Shown here: positions 1 to 12,468 of the stretch, one piece after another
Layout: each line of letters starts with the position of its first letter
How positions within the stretch are numbered: the stretch's first letter is position 1
Assembly: GCA_024741835.1 (NCBI GenBank)
Contig: JAENRP010000061.1
Span: 126,101 to 190,100 of the forward strand
Direction of reading: 5' to 3'
DNA length: 64,000 bases
Source of the DNA: Diplocarpon mali
Taxonomy: Eukaryota > Ascomycota > Leotiomycetes > Helotiales > Drepanopezizaceae
Translations under genes and position numbers: made by a program
The notes under the pieces: model-generated
What the model saw: the letters and a program-made list of their open reading frames with translations, nothing else
Told to the model about the DNA's origin: nothing
Databases searched by the model: none

Positions 1-310
1 CCAAGCTGGAGACCGCTAATTCTCCATTATTAGCCTTACTTGATCTTCGTCTACTTATGGCCCAATATCCTGAAGCCCCCAGCGCCCCAGGCCGAGTCGC
101 AGCTTTCAAGCATACTCTTCTTCAACGTGTTTTAGTTCCTGCTCAAATTCCACTTGATCTTGCCTACACTTGTTTTCCTATATATGTTGTAGGTTACGAA
201 CCGCGGTGGATACACATCGTTAGACGCAACCCACGCCTAACGCAATCCCCGAGAGAATACTTTGGATCGAGGCGTACTCGAAGATTAAGTACACGCAGCC
301 CTCACTCACA

Positions 311-1444
311 ATGCCACCAACCCAACCCCCCCTCTCGACTACTATCCCTCCTCTGATCTGCGGCACAGCAACATTCAACAACCTCTACAACGCCTCCGCC
401 GCCCTCGTCCCCACCACCGCGATTGTCGAACGCGCCCTCGATCTGGGCGTCCGCGCCTTCGACACATCGCCCTACTACGGACCCTCCGAGGAGCTCTTGG
501 GGAAAGCTCTTATTCTGCCCTCAATCCAAGCGAAGCACCCTCGATCCAGCTATCGTATTATCACGAAAGTTGGGCGCATCGCCGCCGCGGAATTCGATTA
601 CAGCCCCGAATGGATACGCTACTCGATCCAGCGTTCTCTACGGCGCTTGAATACTTCTTATCTCGATGTTGTCTACTGCCACGATGTGGAATTCGTCACG
701 GCCGAAGAGGTGCTCGTCGCTATAAGGGAGCTGCGGCGCATAAGGGATGCAGATGGCACGGTAAAGTATATTGGCATCTCAGGTTACCCCGTCCCTCTGC
801 TGTGCGAATTGGCGGAGTTGGTGCTAAAGGAGACCGGAGAGCCGCTGGATGCCGTGATGAGCTATGCGAATTACACGTTGCAGAATACCACGTTGCAGAC
901 TCTGGGACTGGAGAGATTGAGAAGAGCGGGCGTGAGCTGCGTGCCCAATGCCAGTATCCTAGGCATGGGCCTGATACGCCAGGCTGGCGTGCCGGTTGGA
1001 GGAAAAGGCGACTTTCATCCTGCGCCTCGGGAATTGCGGACGAAATGCTTGCAAGCAGCAAAGTTCGTCGAGGAAACTGGGGAGAGGTTGGAGGTTGTGG
1101 GTATTCGGTGGGGGCTGGACAACTGGTCTCGCCAAGGCGCAGCACTAGGTGGCTATGGGGGAATCGGTGTTTCTGTGATTGGAGTCAGTAATCTAGAGGA
1201 ATTGGAGGAGACAGTGCGTGTCTGGAATAGCGTGATGGATGGTCTGCCTATCGCTGGGAGGCAGGTGGCAGAGGAGAAGAAGGAGTGGAGTCTTGGGAGA
1301 TCGAAGGTCGTTGCCGACAAGGCGAAAGGCATTTGGGACATTCTGGGCGAGTGGAAGGATTATACCTGGGCGTCTCCCCATGAGGGATACGTCAACGTGA
1401 GGGCCGTGAAAGGAGTCACTGGCGAGAATTCCCCAACGCTTTAG
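311..1444 (+). CDS. ARA2: D-arabinose 1-dehydrogenase (NAD+), Ara2-type aldo/keto reductase
   Basis: This 377-residue protein, encoded by a single exon, is an aldo/keto reductase of the Ara2 / L-galactose-dehydrogenase subgroup. Such enzymes oxidise D-arabinose to the lactone used for D-erythroascorbate synthesis in the cytosol. The fungal signature DTSPYYGPSE is at about residues 51-60, TKVGRI around Lys86 and YLDVVYCHDVEFV around His124, which together supply the Asp-Tyr-Lys-His tetrad. GISGYP and the NASILGMGLIR segment also match yeast Ara2. The ATG sits in a CACAATGCC context and begins close to where family members start. The protein is about 40 residues longer than yeast Ara2, mostly at the C-terminus. 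The downstream gene is convergent. The family call is firm; the substrate is inferred. Confidence 0.9.
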   Translation: MPPTQPPLSTTIPPLICGTATFNNLYNASAALVPTTAIVERALDLGVRAFDTSPYYGPSEELLGKALILPSIQAKHPRSSYRIITKVGRIAAAEFDYSPEWIRYSIQRSLRRLNTSYLDVVYCHDVEFVTAEEVLVAIRELRRIRDADGTVKYIGISGYPVPLLCELAELVLKETGEPLDAVMSYANYTLQNTTLQTLGLERLRRAGVSCVPNASILGMGLIRQAGVPVGGKGDFHPAPRELRTKCLQAAKFVEETGERLEVVGIRWGLDNWSRQGAALGGYGGIGVSVIGVSNLEELEETVRVWNSVMDGLPIAGRQVAEEKKEWSLGRSKVVADKAKGIWDILGEWKDYTWASPHEGYVNVRAVKGVTGENSPTL

Positions 1445-2507
1445 AAGGACGCAGCTTTGAAAGGCAGCGGGCCGTGAGTATAGTATGGCATTGATGGTTG
1501 TTTCAGGATAGGTGTATTAAGATGACATACCAGCTATCCTCTTTCCGGGGCCCTGGAACTTAAAGCTTCTTCAGTGACTCAGCTTGTTCTTGCTCACTTA
1601 CCTGAGTAGATACATCTCCTCACTCACGGGATACTAAAAGTACGGATGCCTAGCCCTTTTCACTCGCGAGTAGAGGCTTCAAAGAAAACGCCGACGCTGC
1701 GGATGTTAAGATCAGGACGTAGTTGCGAGTGAGAACAAGCCGATTTTCCCGAGTCTTGATGTTTTTGGAGATAGAATATTTGTCCCGTGTAGGTGTTTTT
1801 TTCGCCGAGTATTTTTCAGATCATTGGGAAAACAACTTCAAAATCCTCAAGGCTTGCCAGCCCTTTGGCTTCAATATTGGAACGTGTTGAGCACTCGCTT
1901 TCTTCTCGCGTTGACCAAAGGGACGATAACATGGTTATCGGTCTTCTACCACTGAGTAAAGCAGTCGCTCAGAGTAGGTGCTTGAGTTGTAGTTACATTA
2001 AAATCTTCAAATCGATTGTCAGAAGTTGAATTCTTTCAAGTGCATCATTTATATCCTCCATACCCAGTAGTATCACATCGGTTTCATAGCACAAGGACCA
2101 ATCCAGATATTTGTATCTATATTTAGAAAAGCATCCTTGCAGTAACTACATTATTTAAATTTCTTCCTGGCCATTGTTAATTGATGCGCGGCCTACTATT
2201 TCCGGACCGGATATGATAGTATTTGATCGGGCTTGTCACTAACGGTTACTGCCCAGGTCGATAAAATACTGTAGTTGGCCTTTCGGCCAATGCGGATCAG
2301 CGCACGGCTCATATAAATTTAATATCAAGTGAAACAAAGTCAACAAGCACTGTGTTTGATCGGATCATATGAAAGAGGTCAATCTTTGATCAGTGCCCCT
2401 GATTTTTTCTGGAGAAACTATAAGAACTCTAGAAAAAATCCCGACGCCACGCAAAATGAGGAAAAAATCAAACATAAATCATTCAATTTCACATCACTCA
2501 CTTAGCG
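1445..2507. other. Intergenic, convergent gene ends
   Basis: This 1.06 kb lies between the 3' ends of ARA2 and the DAHP synthase gene. It becomes A+T-rich after about 2000. I see no coding potential, tRNA or repeat in it. Confidence 0.6.
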
Positions 2508-3746
<1,239 letters not shown>

Positions 3747-5073
3747 TGTGAAGAAAAAAGGAGTGTGCAAAAAGAAAGAAGTACGCAAAATGCTATCCTT
3801 TCGCGTAGCACTGTACGGTGAGTCAAAATGTAATACCGTCGCGGAGAATTGATGGAGGGGTACCGATAACAAGAATGACTGGATAAGGGGGTTTCACGCA
3901 GAGACGGAATCGACTAAGATAGCACGAGGCCTCTGTTGCTTAGGTACAACCTGGAGAGGAAAAACTACTTGTTCTGGACGGGAAAGTAACGTGATATTAC
4001 ATAAGCTGTGTCTTGGCTAAACAGCTCATAGTAGATAGTAATAGGTAAAACGTGACTAGAATACTACAACCGTTAGTCAGTCTTCTCCTTGTAACCCTAA
4101 CCCCTCTCCCTTATCTCGTGTAAATGATCAGGCGTGTTACCAATAGCAAGCAAAAAATAATCAGAGATGAAGGCTGAACGCAGAAACGAGCTACTGAATT
4201 TAAGTAAAGGGTAGGTCTACTGTTCTGCAGCGGTCTGTAAGTGTTGTTATCCCTGGTTGAAAGGGAGGGCTGGCTGTAGCTAAATCGAGCAGTATACACA
4301 CAGTAAACTGCTGTTGACATAGTACTCTGATATGCTCATAATATGAATAGACATTCATAGCATTGAAAAGCAAGCTCATAAAATTGGCTCGGAGTATGCA
4401 AGGCAATATTTCCAGAACTATAAATATAGCTAACGCCTGATTCATGGGTAAACAATATTCAGAATATTATTTTGTGTAGAGATTCTGCACAATAGTACGG
4501 ACAAGCTATTCTATGAATATTACTACCATTTTGAGTTAGTACGAGACCCTTGGCAAAGACCAAGGACAATACTTGACCGCTGTACCACAGTACGGAGATA
4601 AAATCGACCATCGTTTGTCTCATCATCAGATCCTGGCCTTGCGTATCGGATCGGTGCTACCTTTTAGCCAGCACCTAAGTGAGATCGGTTGTATAAAACT
4701 CAGACGATGGATCTCGAATACCCGCCCCACTGCTGTCAATCCCGGCACTCCCCGTGACCTGGTGCCTAGCGTTCTTCTCAGTCACCTCGCGACGACCGTC
4801 TGTCACAGCCCAACCATGGCTTCGAATCCTGAAGCATTGATGAAACTTGTCGCTCTCTATCTCTCCGGCCATGTGCTGAGTAGGTGCTATTAGCTGCTGA
4901 AGATATAGGGTCGTCTGGGTCACGCCTATGACATTCTTTCCGTATGAGGAATCGATACGAAGACAACATCCCTCCCAGACAGGGCTCGCTACAATTCTCC
5001 CAACTCGACTTCAGACGACCTTCATACCGCACACTTTCTGCAACACGCTGCTTACTTCATTTGACTTGACGTT
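3747..5073. other. Intergenic, divergent promoters
   Basis: This 1.3 kb separates the DAHP synthase gene from the 280-residue protein gene. It is A+T-rich from about 3900 to 4560. It contains the Gcn4-like site annotated separately and a two-unit CCCTAA-like stretch near 4092, too short to be telomeric. No gene is supported. Confidence 0.5.
3819..3825. promoter_or_regulatory. Candidate Gcn4/CPC-1 site (TGAGTCA)
   Basis: The palindromic heptamer TGAGTCA lies 73 bp upstream of the proposed DAHP synthase start. It is the consensus for Gcn4/CPC-1/CpcA, which induces amino-acid biosynthesis genes including those of the aromatic pathway. Binding is inferred from motif and position only; a heptamer can occur by chance. 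Confidence 0.5.
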
Positions 5074-6010
5074 ATGCTTTCGCAATGGGGAAGCCGCAAG
5101 CGCGATAGGGATGATGACGGAGAGACCGTAATACCTGGCTTTGGCGAGCATCGTTCAGTGAGGCTCCTGAAGGCCGGCTGGTCTTTTGTGTCAGCAATGC
5201 TAATAATCAAATAATAAACAGAAACGACGCATTTCTGCTCTACCACACCGGGCTCTGCCGAAAACCACTCGTCAAGTCTCGCCGACTGTCCCTTGGGCAG
5301 ACAATTACACCTCGCATCCTCCCCCGCCGACCATCACACCAGTAGACTCAGATTCGGAAGAAGCTGCTGCTACAGCATCCGCGGAACCAAGATCTTTCTC
5401 ATCATATTCGTCGTCGGCGATAACCTTTGTGCAGAGCGGTTCGCCATCTCCATTCTTGGATAATTTAAAGACCCAGCACAACTCTCAATCTACCCAGTTG
5501 TCCAACGCAGCTATGTCCTCTGAAGATTTTGAAATGACCGATGCGTCTCATCTCTCCCCAGGCCATTTCCAGAACGACTCCTGCCCAAGTTTATCTGGTC
5601 GAATTCCCACCCCGATACACAGCTCTTTCGCCCCCTTCATTCGGCCTGAAAAGGCATCGGTTCCAAACCGACTTGAATTCGGAGGGGACCAGGCCGTGGT
5701 TGACAGGCTTATGAGAGGCAGGAGACTTCCCAGCCCTATTAGTGAAGGCGAGACCAGTCCCAGTGTTATTGTTGCTGGTATCGAAGACATGCAAATGGAC
5801 GTCGACTCTTCTCATCATGACCAGGACAAACAAACACCGACTAAGAAGGGGCATACTCGGTCGAAACATAGTCTTCGGAATTGGACTGGACTCGGTTCAG
5901 AACTTGCTGGTACGGGAATGAAGAGAAGCTTTAGTATGGGATATAGAGCCGATTGCGAAAAATGCCGGATGAAAGTCCCGGGACATTTTAGTCACATCAT
6001 CACGTATTGA
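5074..6010 (+). CDS. Conserved fungal protein of unknown function, Cys-x2-Cys C-terminus
   Basis: I infer two exons: 5074-5127, then an intron at 5128-5221 (GTAATA donor, GCTAATAA branch region, AACAG acceptor), then 5222-6010, giving 280 residues. The N-terminus begins MLSQWGSRKRDRDDDGET and joins a basic KRRISALPHRALPK stretch. The middle is low-complexity Ser/Pro/Glu-rich sequence. The C-terminal 23 residues are the conserved-looking part: a short GYRADCEKCRMKVPGHFSH segment with a CxxC pair and a nearby His. I recognise the tail as recurrent in filamentous fungi but know no function for it. The CxxC plus His could bind a metal, which is inference. The N-terminal basic cluster may be a nuclear localisation signal. 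Confidence 0.7.
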
Positions 6011-7801
6011 ATTCTGCACTTTGTATATTTTCTTATTGGGTCAAGCGATGAGCACATTAGCAGGGCGTTCAGGGTGCTGCAGAGCGGTTAATGACAAGCC
6101 TGGTGCCAATTCATGAACCCTTGACAGATTATGTTGATGAAAATGACACCTTAATCAACACATTCAAGCTACATCACTTCCTGGCGTATCATTTAAGGGT
6201 GTATCAAAAGGTAGGTTGCTTACAATGAGAATGTGTAGCAATTTGTGCTTGTAGGTTTTTTATACCCTACCATACTCTGGGTGAATTCAGAGCACCGAGT
6301 ATTACCTAACTGAGATGCCCAGCTAGGTTTCTGCATACTAGCGAAAATTGCAGCTAACAATTCAACAACCATCACGGTTTTAGTACTCCCAAAAACATGA
6401 ACGACCAACACCCAGCTCCTCCGGAACCTTATCAGATGACTCGCGAGATCCCCATACCCCCACAGAAGAACGCATATAGTTAAACAGCCAACCCTGTTAC
6501 CCCACCAAATTCCTTTCCCAGTCAGGTTTCGCAGGTAGAAGTATCGCCAGAGCTGTCAACCCGAATATCCTCTGCGCAGAGGCGAAGACGGCCAATCAAC
6601 CACGGGTCGGTGTGTATGAGTCCTTTCCCAGGCGTATATCACATGACTGTTTTCTGTTGCGCTTCGTATTTCCCTCATTTTGTGTCCAAGGCGGCGAAGG
6701 GGTAAAGAGGGGATGAATAAGAGATTGATGACCTACCAATCAATGGCTGGGCAACTACCTCCTATCTGCTATCAGAGAGATTGTATTCAACCACAAAATC
6801 GTTCTGTCTCCCACAACCGCCTAGGGCCAAATCTCTGATGCATTTCGACCAGAAGAGGGTTCTTGCCTTCTTCGTGGGTGTCCAGTTGGCGCGTATCGCA
6901 CCTATCTAATTGTGGTTCCGTACCTTCATTTTTGGCTAAACGAATCCACCCCCTTCAGCGCATCTATCTAGTCTCTTTCCGGCCCGTGTTAGTAGTGAGT
7001 GTGTGTAGCCTGCAACCTCCGGAGTCTTCCACGAACACGTTATCCTGGGATCAAAACGATGCAAAACAAGGCTCGCTTGCCTGGCTTATGTGTTACTATC
7101 TGAGATTTGTGGAAGAATACCTAATTGCTTGCTCCTACAAGATGGGCGACGATATGATTTAGACTTCAGGATTCTCCATCTATTCCCAATTAACAAGTAG
7201 CCACATTCACCCTCATGAGGCTTTCTTAAACATCACTTTCGACGTAGTATTTTCGACATCGAATGCGTTGAGCCTTTAGAATCTTGAAATAACAGTTTCC
7301 GTGAGACGAGAAACTAAAAATCTGATTCATTTATAACTCCCCGCTCTAATCTTCCTTTCGTAGGATGGTTGCTCAAAAAGATATCCACAACTCCGACCCT
7401 CTCTCTTAGCGATATACCTGCTGCGCGATTGTGCTGCAGAACAAATCACGTCACTCCATGCGATTCAAAACAAAAGGAATATCTGGCCTCGATGATCTCT
7501 CTGCTCTCAAAATTCTCACTGCACACCCCATTCAATGACCGCGATCAATCCTGTAGACCGTAGTTGGTATCGTGAATCATCACTTCACGGCTGGACCCTG
7601 GGAGATACATCCTCCGAAGGTCTTGCAACAAAAGATCCACTGTGTTTGAATCCATTATTCATCGCTCAATTTCTAGCTACAGACTTCTTCGTGCCCAACC
7701 TCGTCTGGTGAACAATTCGAACTAACTCGATGACGGATTTAGGAACAGCTTCATATGTTGCGATCTGCAAAGTAGCATTTTCTATCATCCATCTCTCGGT
7801 A
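6011..7801. other. Intergenic, nothing recognised
   Basis: This 1.8 kb lies between two convergent genes. Open frames up to 99 codons occur but none has family similarity, splice support or good start context. Confidence 0.5.
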
Positions 7802-8637
7802 TCAGTCGCTACAAAGATCCTCGAGAATTTTCAGCATCTTTCTCTGCAACTTCACCAGTTCGGCCTCATCGATCATGCCCTTTTGAGCTTCCGGATCTGA
7901 ACTTTTACTCGACGTAGCATTCTCCTTACCAACCGGTCGAACCAGATCGGACCGGGTTCCGAAGAATGGAACCCCAAGACTTCGTAACCTGGCATTCATT
8001 TCCTTTACCATCTGCAACTGGGCTTTGTAGACTTTTATGTCAAAAGTTCCAAGCTCTTTGGCCAGCTCGTCAGGACTGTTGTTGGAGAAGCCACCAGTCA
8101 CCACACCTCCGACTGCCTTACTAAGCCGATCAGCAAAGAAGCTTTGAACGAGTGCGAGTAGAATTCCTTACAGCACGTCATCTAACTTCTTCTGATTTTC
8201 CTGCCTTGCCTTTTGCTTCTCGATTAAGATCTTTCGGCCATGCCACCATTGCTCTTCATGCTCGCGCTGGACTTTCATCATCTGTACAAATTAGTTTCTG
8301 GTGATCACTACGAGGAGAAACATACCCGTCGAATATCGTTCAGCATGCCCTCATGTCTCGCAACAGTTATCATAACACATCTTAGACCAGCTGACCACTC
8401 AATGATCGTAGCAGGATCAATCCCAGTCTTAGGTAAAGGATCTGTGGGAGTTATAGAGTGAGGCGGTGCTGCAATTCGCTCTGGCTGTAGAGGCCATGGC
8501 TGCTGACGTTGCTCGAAGTGAGAAGGTGCCTGGCCATACGTAGCGTTAGGTTGTGGCTGGGTTTGAGGAGTAAGACCAGCAAGTGTTCTCAAAATTGATG
8601 CCAGATCTGGCTGCGTTTGCTGATTGTTGGAAGCCAT
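7802..8637 (-). CDS. DUF2458 coiled-coil protein
   Basis: Three exons (8326-8637, 8172-8281, 7802-8120) with introns of 44 nt (8282-8325) and 51 nt (8121-8171) give 246 residues. The N-terminus MASNNQQTQPDLASILRTL is followed by a Gln/Pro-rich linker. The conserved block then starts with DPATIIEWSAGLRCVMITVARHE and continues through NDIRR/MMKVQREHEEQWWHGR across the first splice. The second splice joins LDDVL to KAVGGVV. The C-terminal half has LGTFDIKVYKAQLQMVKEM and LRSLGVPFFGT, typical of Pfam DUF2458 in ascomycetes, and is predicted helical/coiled-coil. No biochemical role is established to my knowledge. An upstream in-frame ATG at 8697 would add 20 residues; I prefer 8637 because the family usually starts near the MAS...QPDL motif. 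It shares a promoter region with the COX14-like gene. Confidence 0.85.
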
Positions 8638-8932
8638 TATGAGATTGACGCGACTTCGATCTGTCTTTGAAAAAGACTTTTTTGTCTCGTGAGACAATGA
8701 AACGGAGTCCTTACTTCAATGATATGCCATTTTTAAACATTAAACATTCATCATGCGGATGAGGCTGGGGGAGGGAGTCTTTGGCGAAGCTCACGCTTTA
8801 AAATGCGGGTATTTCCGCACCACGCTAAATGCAGCTATCATCGAACACCAAAATAACTTAGTCCGAAAATCAGCGAATGTGAGGAAGATTCAACCATTCC
8901 GGCCCTGCCTAATATATACTCAGGTCGCCATC
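8638..8932. promoter_or_regulatory. Divergent promoter between DUF2458 and COX14-like genes
   Basis: The two start codons face away from each other across 295 bp, so both promoters must lie here. I see no strong TATA box; an AATATATACT stretch lies near 8911. Confidence 0.5.
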
Positions 8933-9858
8933 ATGCAACGATCAGCGACTGATGCCACGCGATTTACGTCAACAATCCCCCATGCGTCTGCAAAATCACC
9001 GTCTAAGTCCAGCACCTCATCAAGAAATCTTCCACCGAGGAAACCAGTCCCTAACACCGCACCGATTGGAGAGACACCTCAGGAGAAGGTCAAGAGATTG
9101 AGGGCTGCAGCAAATCGAGCCCGAGATGCACAAATTACGACGTTTGACAAAGTGGTTATGAGAGGACGGGTGTGGGCGGATCGAGCGCATAAGTTTGTGA
9201 CGTTGAGTCTAATTGCAGCCTCTAGTAAGCCTCACCCTATAACAAAGATTTCAAGTGTTGCTGGCCGATTGAAAGCTCGATAAAAGCTAATTAGTGTTGT
9301 GCAGTTCTCGCTGGAGGTGTCACTGTGTATGCGTTAGGCGACATGATGATCTATAATCGGAAGAAACGCGCTCAGTTCTTCGCAGAGCAGCAAGCTTTGC
9401 ATGCAAATGCTATTTACAATGCAAGAAAGTCGATTGAGGCCGGTACAGCCACAGAAGATGAAATCAAGTTCATTAAGAGGGAGGATGAGCATGTAGCCAG
9501 GTTGGAGGAGATTGCGCGGGCGAAGGCAGAGAAGAAAGGGTTCTTCAAGAAGGGAAAGGAGTGGCTATTTTCTGGCCTCAAGAATGAGGAAGAGAGTGTG
9601 GATTTGGGGGGCAGTGAGAAGGAACCAGACTGCGAGAGAACGAGCAAGGAGGACGCCACTATTGGGCTAGGGGAGAGAGACATTGTCAGGGCGATTGAGG
9701 ACAACAAGATGGCTATCACGAATAAAGGGAAGCAAGCTTTTGCGGAGGAAAAGGAGAGACAAAGAACCGGAGGACCGTTGGACCGAATAGGGACCAAGGC
9801 AGATGAAGAAGTTCAATCAAAATCCGGAAACTGGACGTCGTTTTTCGGGAGACGTTAG
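8933..9858 (+). CDS. COX14-like cytochrome c oxidase assembly protein
   Basis: Two exons (8933-9224 and 9305-9858) with an 80 nt intron give 281 residues. The conserved core is ETPQEKVKRLRAAANRAR, then FDKVVMRGRVWADRAHKF, then a hydrophobic segment spanning the splice junction (SLIAAS / ILAGGVTVYALGDMMIYN). This is the architecture of the fungal 'Cytochrome oxidase c assembly' (COX14) family: a short basic N-terminus and one inner-membrane helix at about residues 92-112. The C-terminal 165 residues are charged, Lys/Glu-rich and probably exposed. Small Cox14 proteins stabilise newly made Cox1; that this longer filamentous-fungal form does the same is inferred. The intron contains in-frame stops, so splicing is needed for the helix to be whole. 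Confidence 0.75.
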
Positions 9859-12468
9859 GATTGGATCATAAGATGCTGTAAGATTTTATCATTATATGGG
9901 AAGAGGTACTTGCATGGAATGGGCGTTTGTTTGATTTCCTACTGTATGTCAGAGGCCTTACTGACCAAATCAACTCAATCTGTGGCATTCAATGAAGTAG
10001 TGCCTGCCTAGTTTTAATATGTCCTGGCATGTCACTTCTTTTCTGCAGATTTATCAACCTAACTATGGATTTGCCACGATATACAAAGGAATGTTTAATG
10101 TTTCTCTTGGCTTGACACTTCGCTGGCGAAAAACGGGACTAGGCAATAGACCCCATGCCTGTATTTGTCATTTCTGCACACAACTAGTGTCATCTCTTTC
10201 GCAGATTTAACGTTTTCCTATCCTTATACTAGGTAAATAATAGCTCATAGAGCTGAAACTATTACTTAGCTGCTATCGACTAGACTGGCTGCTATGAATC
10301 TCGTACGTGATATTTCTATGTCTTGTTTCTTGCTTTTCGCATTGATCAAATTATCCAATGTTTATCTTCTCACTATGTTTAGTAGACGTGCGAGTAGACT
10401 TGCGCTATGTTTCGCAGAGGATAGCAATACGAATAGCTCTCCCTCTGTTTGAATGTTTTCTCTTTCTTTTCTAGCCCCTCCCGGCTCATCCATTACAGAG
10501 TCCAATGTCTATGCTAGTTTGCATTCTACACTTGATGCTGCCAGAGCAACACGTGTGATTACAGCTATTACTTTGATCTTGCTCACCGCTACTACCTTTA
10601 GGCTTTTTCTTTTCGGTCCCCTATAGGCTCTTATAATGCCTCCAATGGCACGTCTTTCGTTGCAGATTCCAGCTTGCCAGGAATATGATGGACAGATATC
10701 ATTCGTTGGGAAAATAATAGCGCCACGTGGTTCTCCTATTGTCTGGCAGCGTTGTTCTGCTCAATTCATATGTGATATCGCCATTTTATAATCTGCTAGT
10801 TAGTTCAGAGGTATGGAGACTGAAGCATAATAAGGTGCGTATATTATTTCTCAAGTAAAAGAGCCGTTATGAGTGGCCACGGCCGAAAATGAGCCTGCTT
10901 CTTTTTGTCAGGGGGAATCCATCGCCACTGATTCACCATCTCACTACAAATGGGCTAGTAGACTCTGTCATGCCATCTCCTTGGAAAAAATCTTAACTGG
11001 CTCTTTTTCCGCTGGTTCATCTAATGCAGTGGTCAGCTTTGAATTCAGTCAGTTTATATTGCAAATCATAAATAAACCGTTCACCTAAGGAAGAGGTTTC
11101 TACTAGGGTCCCACCGCTACCTTTAGTCACTTCACATAATCTTACGATTGATACTGTTTTCAAGTTTTCCTATTTCTAACCCGTTTACTTTGATCGGAGT
11201 CCTGAAGCTCGCTTGCTCCACTCTCGCATCAAGTATCCTTCGTATTAGTAAAGGCATGTAAACTTGATACACTCTTATACAATTCAATATTCTTTGGTAA
11301 TTATGATCCCGGGGTTTCCAAGCTAATTGCGCGTCTATGCGGTCCTCCACCCATCCTTCCGCCTCAATGGGCAACCGGATTTCAAGTCATGTCTCAGTCT
11401 CGAGTGCACCGATCTTGCGCCCTTCGATTTACATGCTCTATTACCTTCACATACCGCAGCCGCAGCATCGTACACTATCTACATGGTGTGTCCTGTAGTC
11501 TCATGTGACACACTTCATGATCCCATAGCATCACAGTTGAGACTTGGAGCGAGAAACCAAGCAGTATTAAGGCTTCAGGTAGGTCTTAGCGCGAATAGGG
11601 GTACATGAATTCTTCATTGATGATATCGGCGTCCCCTTTCCGATGATTGTTTTACTTGCGTCATCTCCTGAGATCGATCGCCGGTCATAACCGAGTGACT
11701 GTACTGTAGTAAGCCCACATGGTGAGAACGGTACAGGGCGAGGGAGCTCCCAAACTGACGCAGAGAACTCGAGGCTGTGAGTGTTGAGAATGACGACATG
11801 AGCACGGTCAAGCATAAAGCACAAGAACGAAAGTCCCACAGTAAAAATCGAACCTCATCAAGCACGATGCTGGGTGTTGCATAGAAGCATGTTTGTATCG
11901 GCTGATGTCAGCACCGACAATCAAAGAGCTGACACGTTATTCGCCGAAAAAGCAGTCCGAGTGATGTCGAGGGCAATCTCTTTCCCAACTTAATATACAG
12001 CATAATAATGCTGTTTGGCGGAAACCGTGTTAAGTGCAGTACGAGTAGTCATGCTTTGCCGCTGTCAATATCGGTATCAATAATCCCTGCTGGCAATTGT
12101 GCACAGGTCCTCAGACGGGCTCTACAGGGCGGGGCAGCCTTGCACATGTGGACTCCGACTACCATGCCGGGAGAGCCAGACCAGACCAGACCAAAATAGA
12201 CTATCTGAGGCGCCCTATTTATTGATGTTTTGACTGCAATCGACCTCGGGCAACTGAGATCCTATATCTGGCTTTCAGCATAAATTCTTATCGCGGTTCA
12301 TAATTCATTCGTTGTGATATCGACTTGAATTTTTCCCCCTGTATCTTCTACCGGAACGCAGGTTGCACGCAGTGACCGATGATCGAGGTTGCGACCATCC
12401 AGCAGAATCTTCCGCACATCGTCAAATCGGGAGTTCACGAGTTACTATCCTGCGCTGAGCCTTGAGCG
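9859..12468. other. Intergenic, no gene recognised
   Basis: This 2.6 kb is moderately A+T-rich and broken by frequent stops in all frames. I see no transposon domain, tRNA or tandem repeat. The last few hundred bases should contain the promoter of the UBTD gene. Confidence 0.5.

Noticed and set aside
4085..4110. AACCCTAACCCC, telomere-like
   Set aside because: Only about two repeat units; too short to be an interstitial telomere tract.
6863..7162. 99-codon open frame in an intergenic region
   Set aside because: No recognisable motif, poor start context and no splice partners.
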